Below are positions 18,744-29,269 of a DNA stretch of 64,000 bases, one piece after another. Origin of the DNA: Arthrobacter sp. P2b (GTDB lineage Bacteria; Actinomycetota; Actinomycetes; Actinomycetales; Micrococcaceae). The notes beneath the pieces are model-generated. The model did no database searches and was not told the DNA's origin. It saw only the letters and a program-made list of their open reading frames with translations. Position 1 is the stretch's first letter; each line of letters starts with the position of its first letter. A program made the position numbers and the translations under genes. The stretch lies in NCBI RefSeq assembly GCF_900168295.1, contig NZ_FVZL01000006.1, positions 179,161-243,160 of the forward strand. The letters are read 5' to 3'.

Positions 18744-19388
18744 ATGACAAGTCAAACCCCCTATCACGCCCGGCCCGCCCATCCCCTCGAGTACTGGCTC
18801 TCCCCCGACCTGGCCCGGGTGAGCCCACCCAACGCACCGTCCCGATTGCGGCAACTGGCCGACGCCCAGGGCACCGTGGCAGCAGGCTGGAGCAGCGCGA
18901 TCGCCGGCGGACCTGTCCTTGCCTTGGCCGGCGCGTTCTACTCAGCTACGTCAGGTAATCCTGCCGCCCTTGCTGTCCTCGGCCCCTTGGGTGCAGCCCT
19001 GGCGGCGCTCGGCCTGTTCTTCTGGAAGCGGGTCCGCACAACGCTGCCCAATACCGATAAGAGCCTCATTACCCGCGGACCTGGATCAGCCCGGGGCGGC
19101 ATCGTCATGGTGTCAGTACTGTCGGCCATCACTGGCGGGATCCTCTTGACGCCCCTGCCGGCGGCCGCTGACAGGGGAGACGGCACTGTGCTGGTACTGG
19201 CCGGCACCTTCCTGCTGATCGTGGCCCTCCTGGTGGCCTGCATCCTCGTCCCCTCCGTGGTACTGGGCCGGGCACGGCAATCCTTCCGGCTGCGGATCCA
19301 ATCGAACCCGGAACTGCGCAGCGCTGTGGAACAGGACCTGGCCGTGTGGCGCGATCCCTACGGCAATGCCGGCTACGGTCCGCTCTGA
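18744..19388 (+). CDS. Hypothetical membrane protein with four predicted helices
   Basis: A 214-residue protein not assigned to a known family. A cytoplasmic N-terminus of about 45 residues precedes hydrophobic segments at about 49-68 (SSAIAGGPVLALAGAFYSAT), 74-92 (ALAVLGPLGAALAALGLFF), 118-138 (GIVMVSVLSAITGGILLTPL) and 150-173 (VLVLAGTFLLIVALLVACIL). The tail ends ...DPYGNAGYGPL. It starts 6 bases after the previous gene and 3 bases before the next, so it is part of a tight operon with the WXG100-like gene cluster. It could be the membrane partner of those proteins. Confidence 0.6.
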   Translation: MTSQTPYHARPAHPLEYWLSPDLARVSPPNAPSRLRQLADAQGTVAAGWSSAIAGGPVLALAGAFYSATSGNPAALAVLGPLGAALAALGLFFWKRVRTTLPNTDKSLITRGPGSARGGIVMVSVLSAITGGILLTPLPAAADRGDGTVLVLAGTFLLIVALLVACILVPSVVLGRARQSFRLRIQSNPELRSAVEQDLAVWRDPYGNAGYGPL

Positions 19389-19391
19389 AAC

Positions 19392-20003
19392 ATGGTTAAC
19401 CGCTGGATCTTTGACGGGCACATTGCCGGCATCGGCACCGCCTCCGGTCTCCGGGCCGTAGTAGGGATCTGGCAGCACTCCCCTTTCGGAGCCTTCGCGG
19501 ACGTCATGCTCCAGCAGCCGTCCGGGAACCGGCTGCTGTTGGCGCCCACCGGGGAAACGGCTGACTTCATTTCGACCACGTATAGCTTCGACGAAGTCCA
19601 GGTTCTGGACGTGTCAGCGGAGCTGGACCGTCATCGGCTCACTGTCGACGCCGGGCCCCTGGTGATCCGCGCGGAAGTAGGAGGCAGAACCTTGCTGGGG
19701 ACCGCGCTGCGGGCAGTCCCGCGGCGCCTCGCTGTGCATCCGCGGTGGCTGAGCAGCGTCAGCCCGCTGGCGGCTTTAGCCGCCCCGGGTGCCCGCACGT
19801 TCGGCACGGCCGGCAATGGCAGGCGCGAGTATTACGGGGTGAGCGACCTGCACCACGTCACCTCCGCCGTCGTGACCTGGGAAGGGTCCGACGCCGGGAC
19901 CCTGGCGCCCATCCGGCCGGCGGTGACGTTTGGGTTCAGCAGTGTCCCGCCGCGTCCCAGCCTGGCGCGGGTGCGCACCACCGTTCTAGACGGGCGGCCC
20001 TGA
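19392..20003 (+). CDS. Hypothetical protein of the WXG100-like cluster
   Basis: A 203-residue soluble protein I do not recognise. It has no signal peptide and no long hydrophobic segment. Visible landmarks are an N-terminal WIFDGHIAGIGTASGLRAVVG, a central FISTTYSFDEVQVLDVSAEL followed by a beta-rich stretch, and a Pro/Arg-rich end. The start is ATG 3 bases after the preceding stop codon, so translation is probably coupled. It is the last gene of the four-gene group and is followed by about 100 non-coding bases containing the short palindrome GGGGACAAGTCCCC (20004-20017). Confidence 0.55.
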   Translation: MVNRWIFDGHIAGIGTASGLRAVVGIWQHSPFGAFADVMLQQPSGNRLLLAPTGETADFISTTYSFDEVQVLDVSAELDRHRLTVDAGPLVIRAEVGGRTLLGTALRAVPRRLAVHPRWLSSVSPLAALAAPGARTFGTAGNGRREYYGVSDLHHVTSAVVTWEGSDAGTLAPIRPAVTFGFSSVPPRPSLARVRTTVLDGRP

Positions 20004-20103
20004 GGGGACAAGTCCCCATCGCCTATACGCGGTGGCTCATGTCAACAGCGGCCAACTCTGTGACGACTGGCTGAATCGAGGCTAGAACACTGGGCTGCTG
20101 GAT

Positions 20104-21963
20104 CTAGACGCCTTCGGCTTCCTCTACGCTGAGCTGGGATTCGAACATCCGGAAGTAGCGGCCGCGGAGCGCCACCAGCTCCCGGTGCGTGCCCTGCTCC
20201 ACGATCCTGCCGTCTTCGAGCATGTAGACGATGTCCGCTTTCTCGATGGTAGCCAGGCGGTGGCTGATGGCAATGATGGTGCTGCTGCGGTCCGCGAAGA
20301 GCCGGGTGAAGATGCGGTGTTCGGCCAAAGCGTCGATGGCCGATGTTGGTTCGTCCATGACCATGAACGAGGCATCCCGGTAGAAGTTGCGGGCCATGGC
20401 CAGGCGCTGCCACTGGCCGCCGGACAGTCCGCTGCCCTTCCGGCCCCGCGGGTCCTCCATCCAGTTGCTGACGTGGTTCTCCAGCCCGTTCGGCAGCTTG
20501 TTGATGAAGTCCAGGGCTTCGGCGTCACCTGCGGCCTTTCGGATCCGTGCGTCGTCCCTGGGTGCGTCGACGTCGCCGAAGTAGATGTTCTCCGCGGCCG
20601 TGGCGAACTCGTACTTGAGGAACTCCTGGCTCAGCACCGCGAGGTGGCGGTGCCAGGAGGTGACGTCGACGGCGGCTAGGTCCACGCCGTCGAGCATGAC
20701 CTGCCCTGAGTCCGGCCTGTAGAGGCCGGCGAGGATGCGGATCAGCGTGGATTTTCCGGCACCGTTCTCCCCCACGATGGCGATGTGCTGGCCTTCGCGG
20801 ATGGTCATGCTGATCCCGCGGATCACCTCGATGTCACTGCCCGTGTAGGTGAAGCGGATGTCCTTCAGCTCCACCTCTTTCGGGGGTCCCAGCAGCGGAG
20901 GTGCGTGCTCGGAATGGACCGGCAGGGCCATGAACAGCTCATAGTCCTTGAGGTTCGCCAGATCCTCGTCGATCGAACTGAGCGAGGACACCAAATTGTT
21001 GGCGGTGGATAACGCCCGGCTGACGATCTGCTGCACATACAGAAACTGGCCCACCGGCTGTGCCCGGGCGATGATCTGCCCCACCACCCAGATCAGTGAA
21101 ACCACCTCGGCGCCGTACTGGAGGGCATCGGCGGCCAGCTGCTTGGGAATGTACCGCCGCTGGAAATCGAGACGCCGACGCTCGTCCGCGTCACGCAGCC
21201 GGGAGCGGAGATCCATCAGGAAGCCCACGATGCCGTAGAGGCGCATCTCGGCAATGTGCTGCGGTCGGAGGAGGTTTTGTTCGATCATCCGCCGCTGCCG
21301 CCGGGAGTCCACCTGGGTGTTCCAGTGCGCGATCTGCTCCCGCGACAGCTTGAACTGCAGGTAGACGCTGGGCACGATGGCCACCAGCACAATCACGGCG
21401 ATCCACCAGCTGACCAGGAGCAGGGCGCCGACGGCGAGGATGACCGAGACCAGCTGCGTGAAGATCGCCGCGATCCGGTCCAGGACCCGCGCGTAGGAGT
21501 CGGAGAACCGCTTGGCGCGGTCGTAGAGGTCCACGGTTTCTTTGTCGTCGTACCGCCAGAACTCGAGGGCGAGGAACCGTTCGTACATCTGGTCCCCGAC
21601 GATGGCGCCCACCTTGAAGCTCATCAGTTGCTGGATGTAGCGGTCAACGCTGGTGAAGGCACCCCAGAAGAGGCCAAGCGCGGCGGTGATGATGACGTAC
21701 ACGATGGCCAGCTGCCCTGCACCGGCGTCCCCTGAGTAGGCGGCCGCGAGTGCCGTGGTGGTGAGGGCCGCAAAGTAGGTGGTGACCAGCGGAAGCACGG
21801 CGGAGATCAGCGAGCCGAGCACCTTCATGACCACCGCGCCCGGTGACGCGCGGAAGCTGACCCGGAGGACCTGTGCGACCGCGCGGGCATAGGGCCGCAG
21901 GGCAAGGCGGCGTGAGGGTTCCCGCTTGGGGGTCAGTTCCGCCGGATGGCGTGATGGGGGCAT
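20104..21963 (-). CDS. ABC exporter, fused membrane and ATP-binding domains
   Basis: A 619-residue half-transporter that would work as a dimer. The membrane domain (about residues 25-340) contains hydrophobic helices such as VVMKVLGSLISAVLPLVTTY. The ATPase domain has Walker A GENGAGKSTLIRILAG (about residue 395), signature LSGGQWQRLAMAR and Walker B SFMVMDEPTSAIDALAE, followed by the H-loop AISHRLATIEKAD. All catalytic residues are present. The ATG has TAGGCT 6 bases upstream, indicating a leaderless transcript. The gene lies alone, antisense to the WXG100-like cluster. Substrate is unknown; lipid, peptide or drug export are the usual roles. Confidence 0.93.
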   Translation of the reverse strand: MPPSRHPAELTPKREPSRRLALRPYARAVAQVLRVSFRASPGAVVMKVLGSLISAVLPLVTTYFAALTTTALAAAYSGDAGAGQLAIVYVIITAALGLFWGAFTSVDRYIQQLMSFKVGAIVGDQMYERFLALEFWRYDDKETVDLYDRAKRFSDSYARVLDRIAAIFTQLVSVILAVGALLLVSWWIAVIVLVAIVPSVYLQFKLSREQIAHWNTQVDSRRQRRMIEQNLLRPQHIAEMRLYGIVGFLMDLRSRLRDADERRRLDFQRRYIPKQLAADALQYGAEVVSLIWVVGQIIARAQPVGQFLYVQQIVSRALSTANNLVSSLSSIDEDLANLKDYELFMALPVHSEHAPPLLGPPKEVELKDIRFTYTGSDIEVIRGISMTIREGQHIAIVGENGAGKSTLIRILAGLYRPDSGQVMLDGVDLAAVDVTSWHRHLAVLSQEFLKYEFATAAENIYFGDVDAPRDDARIRKAAGDAEALDFINKLPNGLENHVSNWMEDPRGRKGSGLSGGQWQRLAMARNFYRDASFMVMDEPTSAIDALAEHRIFTRLFADRSSTIIAISHRLATIEKADIVYMLEDGRIVEQGTHRELVALRGRYFRMFESQLSVEEAEGV

Positions 21964-21993
21964 GGCTTCAGCCTAGTTGCGGCAGACGCCTGC

Positions 21994-22031
21994 GGTTGAG
22001 CTTGCCGAAATGGGTTTCGACAAGCTCAACC
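21994..22031. repeat. REP-like intergenic palindrome
   Basis: Arms GGTTGAGCTTG (21994-22004) and CAAGCTCAACC (22021-22031) pair perfectly. Then comes one C-A mismatch and a further stem CGAAA/TTTCG around loop TGGG. It lies between the ABC exporter start and the guaB stop. Without T runs it resembles an interspersed REP element more than a simple terminator; it could still end guaB transcription. Confidence 0.6.
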
Positions 22032-22098
22032 ACCGGCTGGGCCCACGGCGCCCGGGTTCCCTGGCCGCAGCGAAGCAAGGTCAGGGAGGCGCCGGGGA

Positions 22099-23670
<1,572 letters not shown>

Positions 23671-23804
23671 TCATTACGGAACTGGCCTGTGCAGAAGATG
23701 GGGACACCGCGATGAACGGCATTCCGGGGCAGAAAGTGTTGAGTAAATATTAGAACCTCCGCGCCGATCCCCCTATTCCACGGCTGCAATGTGAGCAACC
23801 GCAC

Positions 23805-23828
23805 GGCCCGGGCTGTGCAGGCCGGGCC
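23805..23828 (-). terminator. Hairpin after the acyltransferase gene
   Basis: GGCCCGG (23805-23811) pairs with CCGGGCC (23822-23828) around a 10-base loop, 9 bases beyond the stop. There is no clear T run, so confidence is low. Confidence 0.4.
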
Positions 23829-23837
23829 AGCGGCGGC

Positions 23838-25916
23838 TCAGCTCCAGCCCGTGGCGGCCAGCAGCCGCTGCTCGAACATGGGGATCATGCTTTCCACATA
23901 GGTCCGGGTCAGATGGTTGTCGTCCTTGTAGACGTAGACGTTCCCCACCACGGCCGGGCAGACTCCGCGGGCGCAGATGAAGTCGCTCAGGTCCATCAGG
24001 TGCAGGCCGTCGAGTTTGCCCCGGTAGCTTTCCAGGGGTGAAGGCTCCACGAGTGACTCGCTCAGGGCAGGGTTGCATTCGGGCGCTTCGGCACCGTTCC
24101 GCTGGACGCACTCGGGCATGTTGAACGTGAAGCGCGGGTTGTCCCGGATGCCCACCACCTCGATGCCTGCCTCGGTGAACGGGCGGACGCCGTCCAGGTA
24201 GCCGGGAACTTCGGTTTCGAACGGTGCCTCTTCGTGGGTCAGCGAGGCCACGGTGAAGACCGCATCCGGCCGGTGTTCCAGCACGTACGCGGCGCTGGCG
24301 CGGTTGTAGGCGTTGCATTCGGCATTCCTGGTTTCCGACTCGGCCCCGAACCGGCAGGCCGGCATCAGCAGGGTGACCAGTTCCCAGCCCCGGGCTTCAG
24401 CGATGGGTGCCAGCGCGCCCAGGTACTGCTGGGAATGGGAATCACCGAGCACCACAATCCGCTTGGTGGCACCTTCATCAGGGACCGCCTGCCGGCACCC
24501 TTCCAGGATGGGGTCGGCGGTGGCGTTCGCGCCCGCGCAGGGGGCGTGGATGCCGGCCCAGTCATTGTCCAGCGCGGACGGGCCCGGAATGATCTTCGCG
24601 TCGGGGGCGGGCAGGGCGGCGTTTTCCGGGCTGAGTGCCGCGGCCCCGGGCGTGAGCTCGCGCGGCTGCGCCGCCGTCGCTGCTTCCTCTGCCGTGAGCG
24701 TCGTCTGCCATACGGCCACGGGTCCGGCAAGGACGGCACCGCAGGCAACAATGACGACGGCGGTGCGCCACGCCCGCAGTTTGGGCCAGTGCCAGTCGCG
24801 CAGCGGCTTTTCCACGAAGCGCGTGGTGAGGACGGCAAGCACGATGGAGGCCCCGACGATGGCCAGGCCCTGGACAAGGTTGGGCGCCTCGACGCCGGTG
24901 GCGGCGAGCGCCAGCACCAGGACCGGCCAGTGCCAGAGGTACAGCGCATAGGAGTTGTCGCCCAGGGCCACGGCCGGCTTGCTGCCCAGGAAGCGGTCCA
25001 CGCCAAACCGGCTGCCGGTCTGTCCCGCCACGATAATGGCGGCCGCCGCCAGGGTTGGCCACAGCGCCACGAAGCCGGGGAACGACCGGTCCACCGTCAG
25101 CAGCAGGCCGCAGGAGACCATGGCCGCAAGGCCCGCCCAGCCCAGGGCCACGCGCAGGGCCCGGCCGGGTTTGAGGTACGGCAGTGCAAGGGCGAGCAGG
25201 GATCCCAGGGCGAACTCCCAGAGCCTGGCCCGGGTATCGAAGTAGGCGTATGCCTGGTTGGTGGCCGTCTGCTCCACGGAGTATGCCAGCGAGACCGCGA
25301 AGACCGCGCCGAAGGCCAGCGCCAGCAATCCCCGGTAGGTCAGTACGCTGAAGACAGGCATGCGGTGCAGCAGCGCCAGCAGGACCGCGGCGCCGGCGAA
25401 GACCAGCGGCCACAGGATGAAGACCTGGCCCTGGATGGACAGGGACCAGAAGTGCTGCAGCGGGCTGGCGCCGGCATGGTCCTGCGCGTAGTAGTCCACA
25501 GCGGTGTTGGCGAGCAGCCAGTTCTGGCTGTACAGCAGCGAGGCCCACGCCTGGTCCAGCACCTGCGGCCAGCGGCTTTGCGGAATGATGAGCCACGTCC
25601 CGGCCAGGACGCCAAGGATGACAACGACGGCGGCCGGCAGCAGCCGCTTGAACAGGTGCAGCCAGTGCCGCAGGAGGTTGAGCGGGGTGCCGGCTTCGAC
25701 CTTCCGGACGAAGGACAGCGTGAGCAGGAAGGCCGAGATCAGGAGGAAGATGTCCACCCCGCCCGACACCCGGCCAAGCCACACGTGGTAGGCCACCACC
25801 ATCAGTACTGCGAGCGCGCGGAGGCCTTGGACTTCGGGACGGAACGTGGGTTTCCGGCGGGAGCCGGCAGTGTCCGCCGGACGGCCCGGTGCAGCCTCTG
25901 TTCGCGCAATCAACAC
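23838..25916 (-). CDS. OafA/YrhL-type acyltransferase with C-terminal SGNH domain
   Basis: A 692-residue membrane enzyme. The N-terminal acyltransferase-3 domain starts RPEVQGLRALAVLMVVAYHVW, with the catalytic His in AYHVW, GGVDIFLLISAFLLT, and about ten hydrophobic helices. After residue about 400 an extracytoplasmic SGNH domain follows, with the block-I Ser in VVLGDSHSQQYL and the Asp-x-x-His of DDNHLTRTY near the end. It would O-acylate a cell-surface glycan. Start chosen: GTG at 25916, with GAGGGG 6 bases upstream; in-frame TTG/ATG codons further up have no such site. The target glycan is unknown. Confidence 0.9.
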   Translation of the reverse strand: MLIARTEAAPGRPADTAGSRRKPTFRPEVQGLRALAVLMVVAYHVWLGRVSGGVDIFLLISAFLLTLSFVRKVEAGTPLNLLRHWLHLFKRLLPAAVVVILGVLAGTWLIIPQSRWPQVLDQAWASLLYSQNWLLANTAVDYYAQDHAGASPLQHFWSLSIQGQVFILWPLVFAGAAVLLALLHRMPVFSVLTYRGLLALAFGAVFAVSLAYSVEQTATNQAYAYFDTRARLWEFALGSLLALALPYLKPGRALRVALGWAGLAAMVSCGLLLTVDRSFPGFVALWPTLAAAAIIVAGQTGSRFGVDRFLGSKPAVALGDNSYALYLWHWPVLVLALAATGVEAPNLVQGLAIVGASIVLAVLTTRFVEKPLRDWHWPKLRAWRTAVVIVACGAVLAGPVAVWQTTLTAEEAATAAQPRELTPGAAALSPENAALPAPDAKIIPGPSALDNDWAGIHAPCAGANATADPILEGCRQAVPDEGATKRIVVLGDSHSQQYLGALAPIAEARGWELVTLLMPACRFGAESETRNAECNAYNRASAAYVLEHRPDAVFTVASLTHEEAPFETEVPGYLDGVRPFTEAGIEVVGIRDNPRFTFNMPECVQRNGAEAPECNPALSESLVEPSPLESYRGKLDGLHLMDLSDFICARGVCPAVVGNVYVYKDDNHLTRTYVESMIPMFEQRLLAATGWS

Positions 25917-25996
25917 AAATGACCCCTCAAAACCGGCTGGCAAAAACATCAAGCCTACGGGCCTGCTGCGCCGTATGCCCAATCATGAGAGACCCG

Positions 25997-27115
25997 TCAC
26001 GCTTCCTTTTCTCCTGCGCGGGCACTTTCCCGCGCTGCCATCGGTGGCCGCGGGATTCTCCGGGCCAGGTGGCGCGCGTCACGGGCTGTGCCGGGAAGGG
26101 TGGCGGACGCCGCCGCGTACTGGAATTCCTGTCCGAGGAAGAACAGTCCCGGCGTCCGCAGGGCGACGCCGCGGTGCTGAGGGGGCAGCGCGCCGCCGTC
26201 GAGCATTCCCGGATCGATCCAGCTGAAGTCGTCCCGGTAGCCCGTGCACCACACCACGTTGGACACTTCCACGCGGGTCCCGTCCGCCAGGACGGGCATC
26301 CCGTCCTGCACTCCGGCCACCCGCGGCACGAACTGGACGCCGGCCGCGGCCAGGTCCTTGGACTTGGTCCTGATCAGCGGCGTGGCGTGCGCCTTGAAGG
26401 CGGGCGCAGCCTTGCGGCCGAGGGGTGTGCTGAGGGTCAGGACGTGGAGCCCCAGGAACCGCACGATCGGCAGGAAGTAGCGTGCCGCCGTCGGGCCGTG
26501 CTTTACCGGGAGCTCTCCTCCGGGCTTGCCGGCCACACTTGTGGAATGGGTGCGGCCTACCTCGAGGGCGATTTCTGCCCCGGAGTTCCCCAGTCCCACC
26601 ACCAGCACCGGGCCGGCCTGCAGTTGCCCGGCATTCCGGTACTGGCTCGAGTGCAGCTGCACGACGGAAGCGTCCAGGTCAGCGGCAAAGCCGGGGACCT
26701 TGGGCGCCTGGCTGCAGCCGGTGGCTACGACCACGTTGTGGGCCTCCCAGCGGTGGCCGTTGGAGGCGGCGACGAAACGGTCCGCCTCCCGCCACAGCCG
26801 CTCGACGCGGACGCCCCGGATGACAGGCAGCGCGAACCGTTCCGCATAGCCTTCCAGGTACCCTGCCACTTCGTCCTTGGTGGGAAAGGACAACGGATCC
26901 GCCGGGAAGGGGACCCCCGGCAGGCCGTCGTACTTGGCCGGGGTGAACACCCGGAGTGAATCCCACCGCTGCCGCCAGGCGTCGCCGGTGCGCGGGTTGG
27001 CGTCCAGGATGAGGAACGTCCGGTTCTGTTCCTTCAGGTAGTGGCCCATGGCGAGGCCGGCCTGGCCGCCGCCGATGATCATGGTGTCCAGCGTTCCTGT
27101 CTGGTTGGTGTTCAT
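25997..27115 (-). CDS. FAD-dependent monooxygenase/oxidoreductase (flavin monooxygenase type)
   Basis: A 372-residue protein with two Rossmann motifs: MIIGGGQAGLAMGHYLKEQ for FAD (about residues 13-31) and VLVVGLGNSGAEIALEVG for NADPH (about 170-187). Between them lies the ATG-type stretch VVVATGCSQAPKVPGF, and later VVWCTGYRDDFSWI. This is the arrangement of putative flavoprotein monooxygenases of the CzcO/YUCCA-like group. The ATG overlaps the stop codon of the upstream PQ-loop gene by 4 bases, so the two are co-translated. The substrate is unknown. Confidence 0.88.
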   Translation of the reverse strand: MNTNQTGTLDTMIIGGGQAGLAMGHYLKEQNRTFLILDANPRTGDAWRQRWDSLRVFTPAKYDGLPGVPFPADPLSFPTKDEVAGYLEGYAERFALPVIRGVRVERLWREADRFVAASNGHRWEAHNVVVATGCSQAPKVPGFAADLDASVVQLHSSQYRNAGQLQAGPVLVVGLGNSGAEIALEVGRTHSTSVAGKPGGELPVKHGPTAARYFLPIVRFLGLHVLTLSTPLGRKAAPAFKAHATPLIRTKSKDLAAAGVQFVPRVAGVQDGMPVLADGTRVEVSNVVWCTGYRDDFSWIDPGMLDGGALPPQHRGVALRTPGLFFLGQEFQYAAASATLPGTARDARHLARRIPRPPMAARESARAGEKEA

Positions 27116-27456
27116 GACTGTGCTCCTTCGTGGATTGCGGGGATATCTGCAGCTGAACCGTCAAGCTGTCCGGCGTCCGCACCTGGTCCTTCATGCCCGG
27201 CCTCCCGGTACCGCAGCCACCAAGCGAGCATCAGCGCGGATGCCACGATGTAGGCAAGGTGGAGGACCCAGATGGGACCGGCCGGAAGGTTGAAGACGTA
27301 GATGGAATGCACGGCGTTGGCAACGTTGCTCAGGACCAGGTTGCCGAGGCTGTAGGAGGCGAGGTCCCGGGTACGGGCGGCCTTCACCAGCATGGGCAGC
27401 ATTCCCAAGGCGAACAGCACCGTGGAGAGGGTGCCGGCAAGGACTGGAAGGTTCAT
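27112..27456 (-). CDS. Small membrane protein with a PQ-loop/SemiSWEET-like pattern
   Basis: A 114-residue protein with three hydrophobic segments: about 5-24 (VLAGTLSTVLFALGMLPMLV), about 38-58 (SLGNLVLSNVANAVHSIYVF) and about 62-82. The motif LPMLVKAARTRDLASYSLGNL resembles the PQ-loop/SemiSWEET helix turn, where such half-transporters bind sugars or small solutes as dimers. The ATG has TAGCCT 6 bases upstream with no ribosome binding site. It overlaps the downstream monooxygenase gene by 4 bases. A transport role linked to the enzyme's substrate is possible but not shown. Confidence 0.65.
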   Translation of the reverse strand: MNLPVLAGTLSTVLFALGMLPMLVKAARTRDLASYSLGNLVLSNVANAVHSIYVFNLPAGPIWVLHLAYIVASALMLAWWLRYREAGHEGPGADAGQLDGSAADIPAIHEGAQS

Positions 27457-27550
27457 GTTTTGAGGCTATGGCCGGGGCCTTCCAGTCCGCGTCGGCCGGA
27501 TTATGCAAGTGTCCGGCCTGGTCCGGATGGGTAATTATGTGCAGAACCCG

Positions 27551-29185
27551 TCAGCCCGCGAGTCCGTGCTCAAAGGCGTATCTGGTGGCCGCGGCCCTTG
27601 ACGAGAGGCCAAGCTTCAGGAAGATGTTGCTGATGTGCCTGGCCACGGTTTTCTCGCTGAGGAAGAGGTCTGCCGCGATGGCCCTGTTCCCCTGGCCGGA
27701 CGCCACGTGCCGAAGCACCTCCGCCTCCCTGGGCGTCAGCGGCCCTGGAGTCCCGCCGTCGTCCTTCCGCATGAGCGTGGCAGCCCACGCAGCGGCCGGA
27801 GCCGCCCCCAACTCCAGCAACTCCACGTGCGCCGCCTCGAATTCCATCAGGGCAGATGCCTCGTCGCCGAGCTCCCGGCAGGCCCGCCCGATGAGGACGC
27901 GGCAGCAGGCAGCCTCAAAGGGGACGCCGAGTCCAACCCACAGGTGCCATGCCTGGCGCAGCGCCTGCGATGCCCCCGTTAAGTCCCCCTCCTCAAGCCT
28001 GACGGCGCCGTCGGCCTGTTTCGCTACCGCGCGGATCATGCGACGGGGGCATTCCCGGGCAAAGGTGATCAGCTCGTCGGCCCCCTGCCGGGCGGCCGGA
28101 AGGTCAGGCGCTGCCAGTTCGATCTGCACGAGCGCGGGCAGCAGGTGCCGGCGGGTGGCGGCGTCCGCCACCCCGGCCGCCCGCCGGATCATCGACTGCG
28201 CCTGCTGTGCGTCCCCGCGTGCCAACTGCAGGAGTGCCAGGCCCGGCTGGGGTTCGTAGCCGCTGCGGGCAGCATGGCTGTAGGAAGCTTCGGCGGCATT
28301 TAGGTCGCCGCTCAGCCTCTGCACTTCAGCCTGCTGGTAATAGCCGCCGTAGAGCGCCCACGGATCACCCCTGGTGGAGCGCTCCTGGGCGACGGCGGCG
28401 GCCTGCAAAGCTTCGGTCCACGCCCCGTGCAGCCGGAAGAGCTCAGCGCGGTGTGCCTGGCATTGGCCGCTGAAGGCCACAGTGTCCGGGCGGGCACGGC
28501 ACCAGCGGTCCAGCTCCGCGGTCCACTCCAGGGCCCGCTCAAGGTCGAAGGCGATCTGGCAGTTGCCGATGACTGCGCAGTAGATAATGCCCGACGGCAC
28601 CGCGGACAATTCGCCGGCAGTGACGGCCACCATGACCTCGTCGAACATCCCAAGGCCTTCTTCGGCACGGCCCAGTGCCAGCGTCGCCTGGCCTGATCCA
28701 AGCAAAGCAAGCGCTGACAGGTCCTTGTTCCGGAATTGCCGGCCGAAGTCCGCAGCCTGGGAGAACAGCTCGAGGGCGGCCTGAGGATCCCCGCCGTAGA
28801 GTTTGCCCAGTGCAACAGGCACGAGCATGAAGCCCTGCACCGCGTCGGGTTCGGGGAGTTCGCTCAACAGTTTCTGGCCACGGGCCAGCCATCCCCCGGC
28901 ACGCGCCGCCTCTCCGGCGTTCGCCAGGTGCAGCACCATCCAGGCGGCGCACCGTGCCGCACCCACCACATCGCCAACCATCAGGTATTCCTCGTGGGCA
29001 CGGGTGAGGGTGTCCAGGCCGGTGCTTGTGTTGCCTGTCAGGATCTCCGCCGTTGCCAGCCGTTCAAGGTCCGCCGCCGGCAGTCCGCCCTGCTGGTCCG
29101 CGTCACGGAAGTTTTGGAAGGCCTCGGTCCAGCGGTGCTCCTGGAACGCTGACCGGCCCCTGTCAATGCCCGTTTCCGCTGACAC
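27551..29185 (-). CDS. LuxR-family transcriptional regulator with TPR-like helical repeats
   Basis: A 544-residue protein. Residues 1 to about 470 are helical TPR-like repeats (for example RGRSAFQEHRWTEAFQNF). The C-terminus is a LuxR helix-turn-helix: LTPREAEVLRHVASGQGNRA, IAADLFLSEKTVARHISNIF and LKLGLSSRAAATRYAFEHGL. There is no N-terminal ATPase domain as in MalT-type regulators. GTG start with AAGGAGG upstream. It precedes the PQ-loop/monooxygenase pair in the same direction with a gap of about 95 bases, so these may be its targets. Confidence 0.88.
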   Translation of the reverse strand: MSAETGIDRGRSAFQEHRWTEAFQNFRDADQQGGLPAADLERLATAEILTGNTSTGLDTLTRAHEEYLMVGDVVGAARCAAWMVLHLANAGEAARAGGWLARGQKLLSELPEPDAVQGFMLVPVALGKLYGGDPQAALELFSQAADFGRQFRNKDLSALALLGSGQATLALGRAEEGLGMFDEVMVAVTAGELSAVPSGIIYCAVIGNCQIAFDLERALEWTAELDRWCRARPDTVAFSGQCQAHRAELFRLHGAWTEALQAAAVAQERSTRGDPWALYGGYYQQAEVQRLSGDLNAAEASYSHAARSGYEPQPGLALLQLARGDAQQAQSMIRRAAGVADAATRRHLLPALVQIELAAPDLPAARQGADELITFARECPRRMIRAVAKQADGAVRLEEGDLTGASQALRQAWHLWVGLGVPFEAACCRVLIGRACRELGDEASALMEFEAAHVELLELGAAPAAAWAATLMRKDDGGTPGPLTPREAEVLRHVASGQGNRAIAADLFLSEKTVARHISNIFLKLGLSSRAAATRYAFEHGLAG

Positions 29186-29269
29186 CTGGCCTCCTTCCGG
29201 ATACGCCCGCCCAGCCGGTTAAGCGCCACGGTACGCCCGCTGGGGAACGGGCACAAGCGGCCCTCAGGG

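Noticed and set aside
24234..25922. Plus-strand open frame opposite the acyltransferase
   Set aside because: Composition rich in Gly, Gln, Arg and His, as expected of antisense high-GC frames; no domain.
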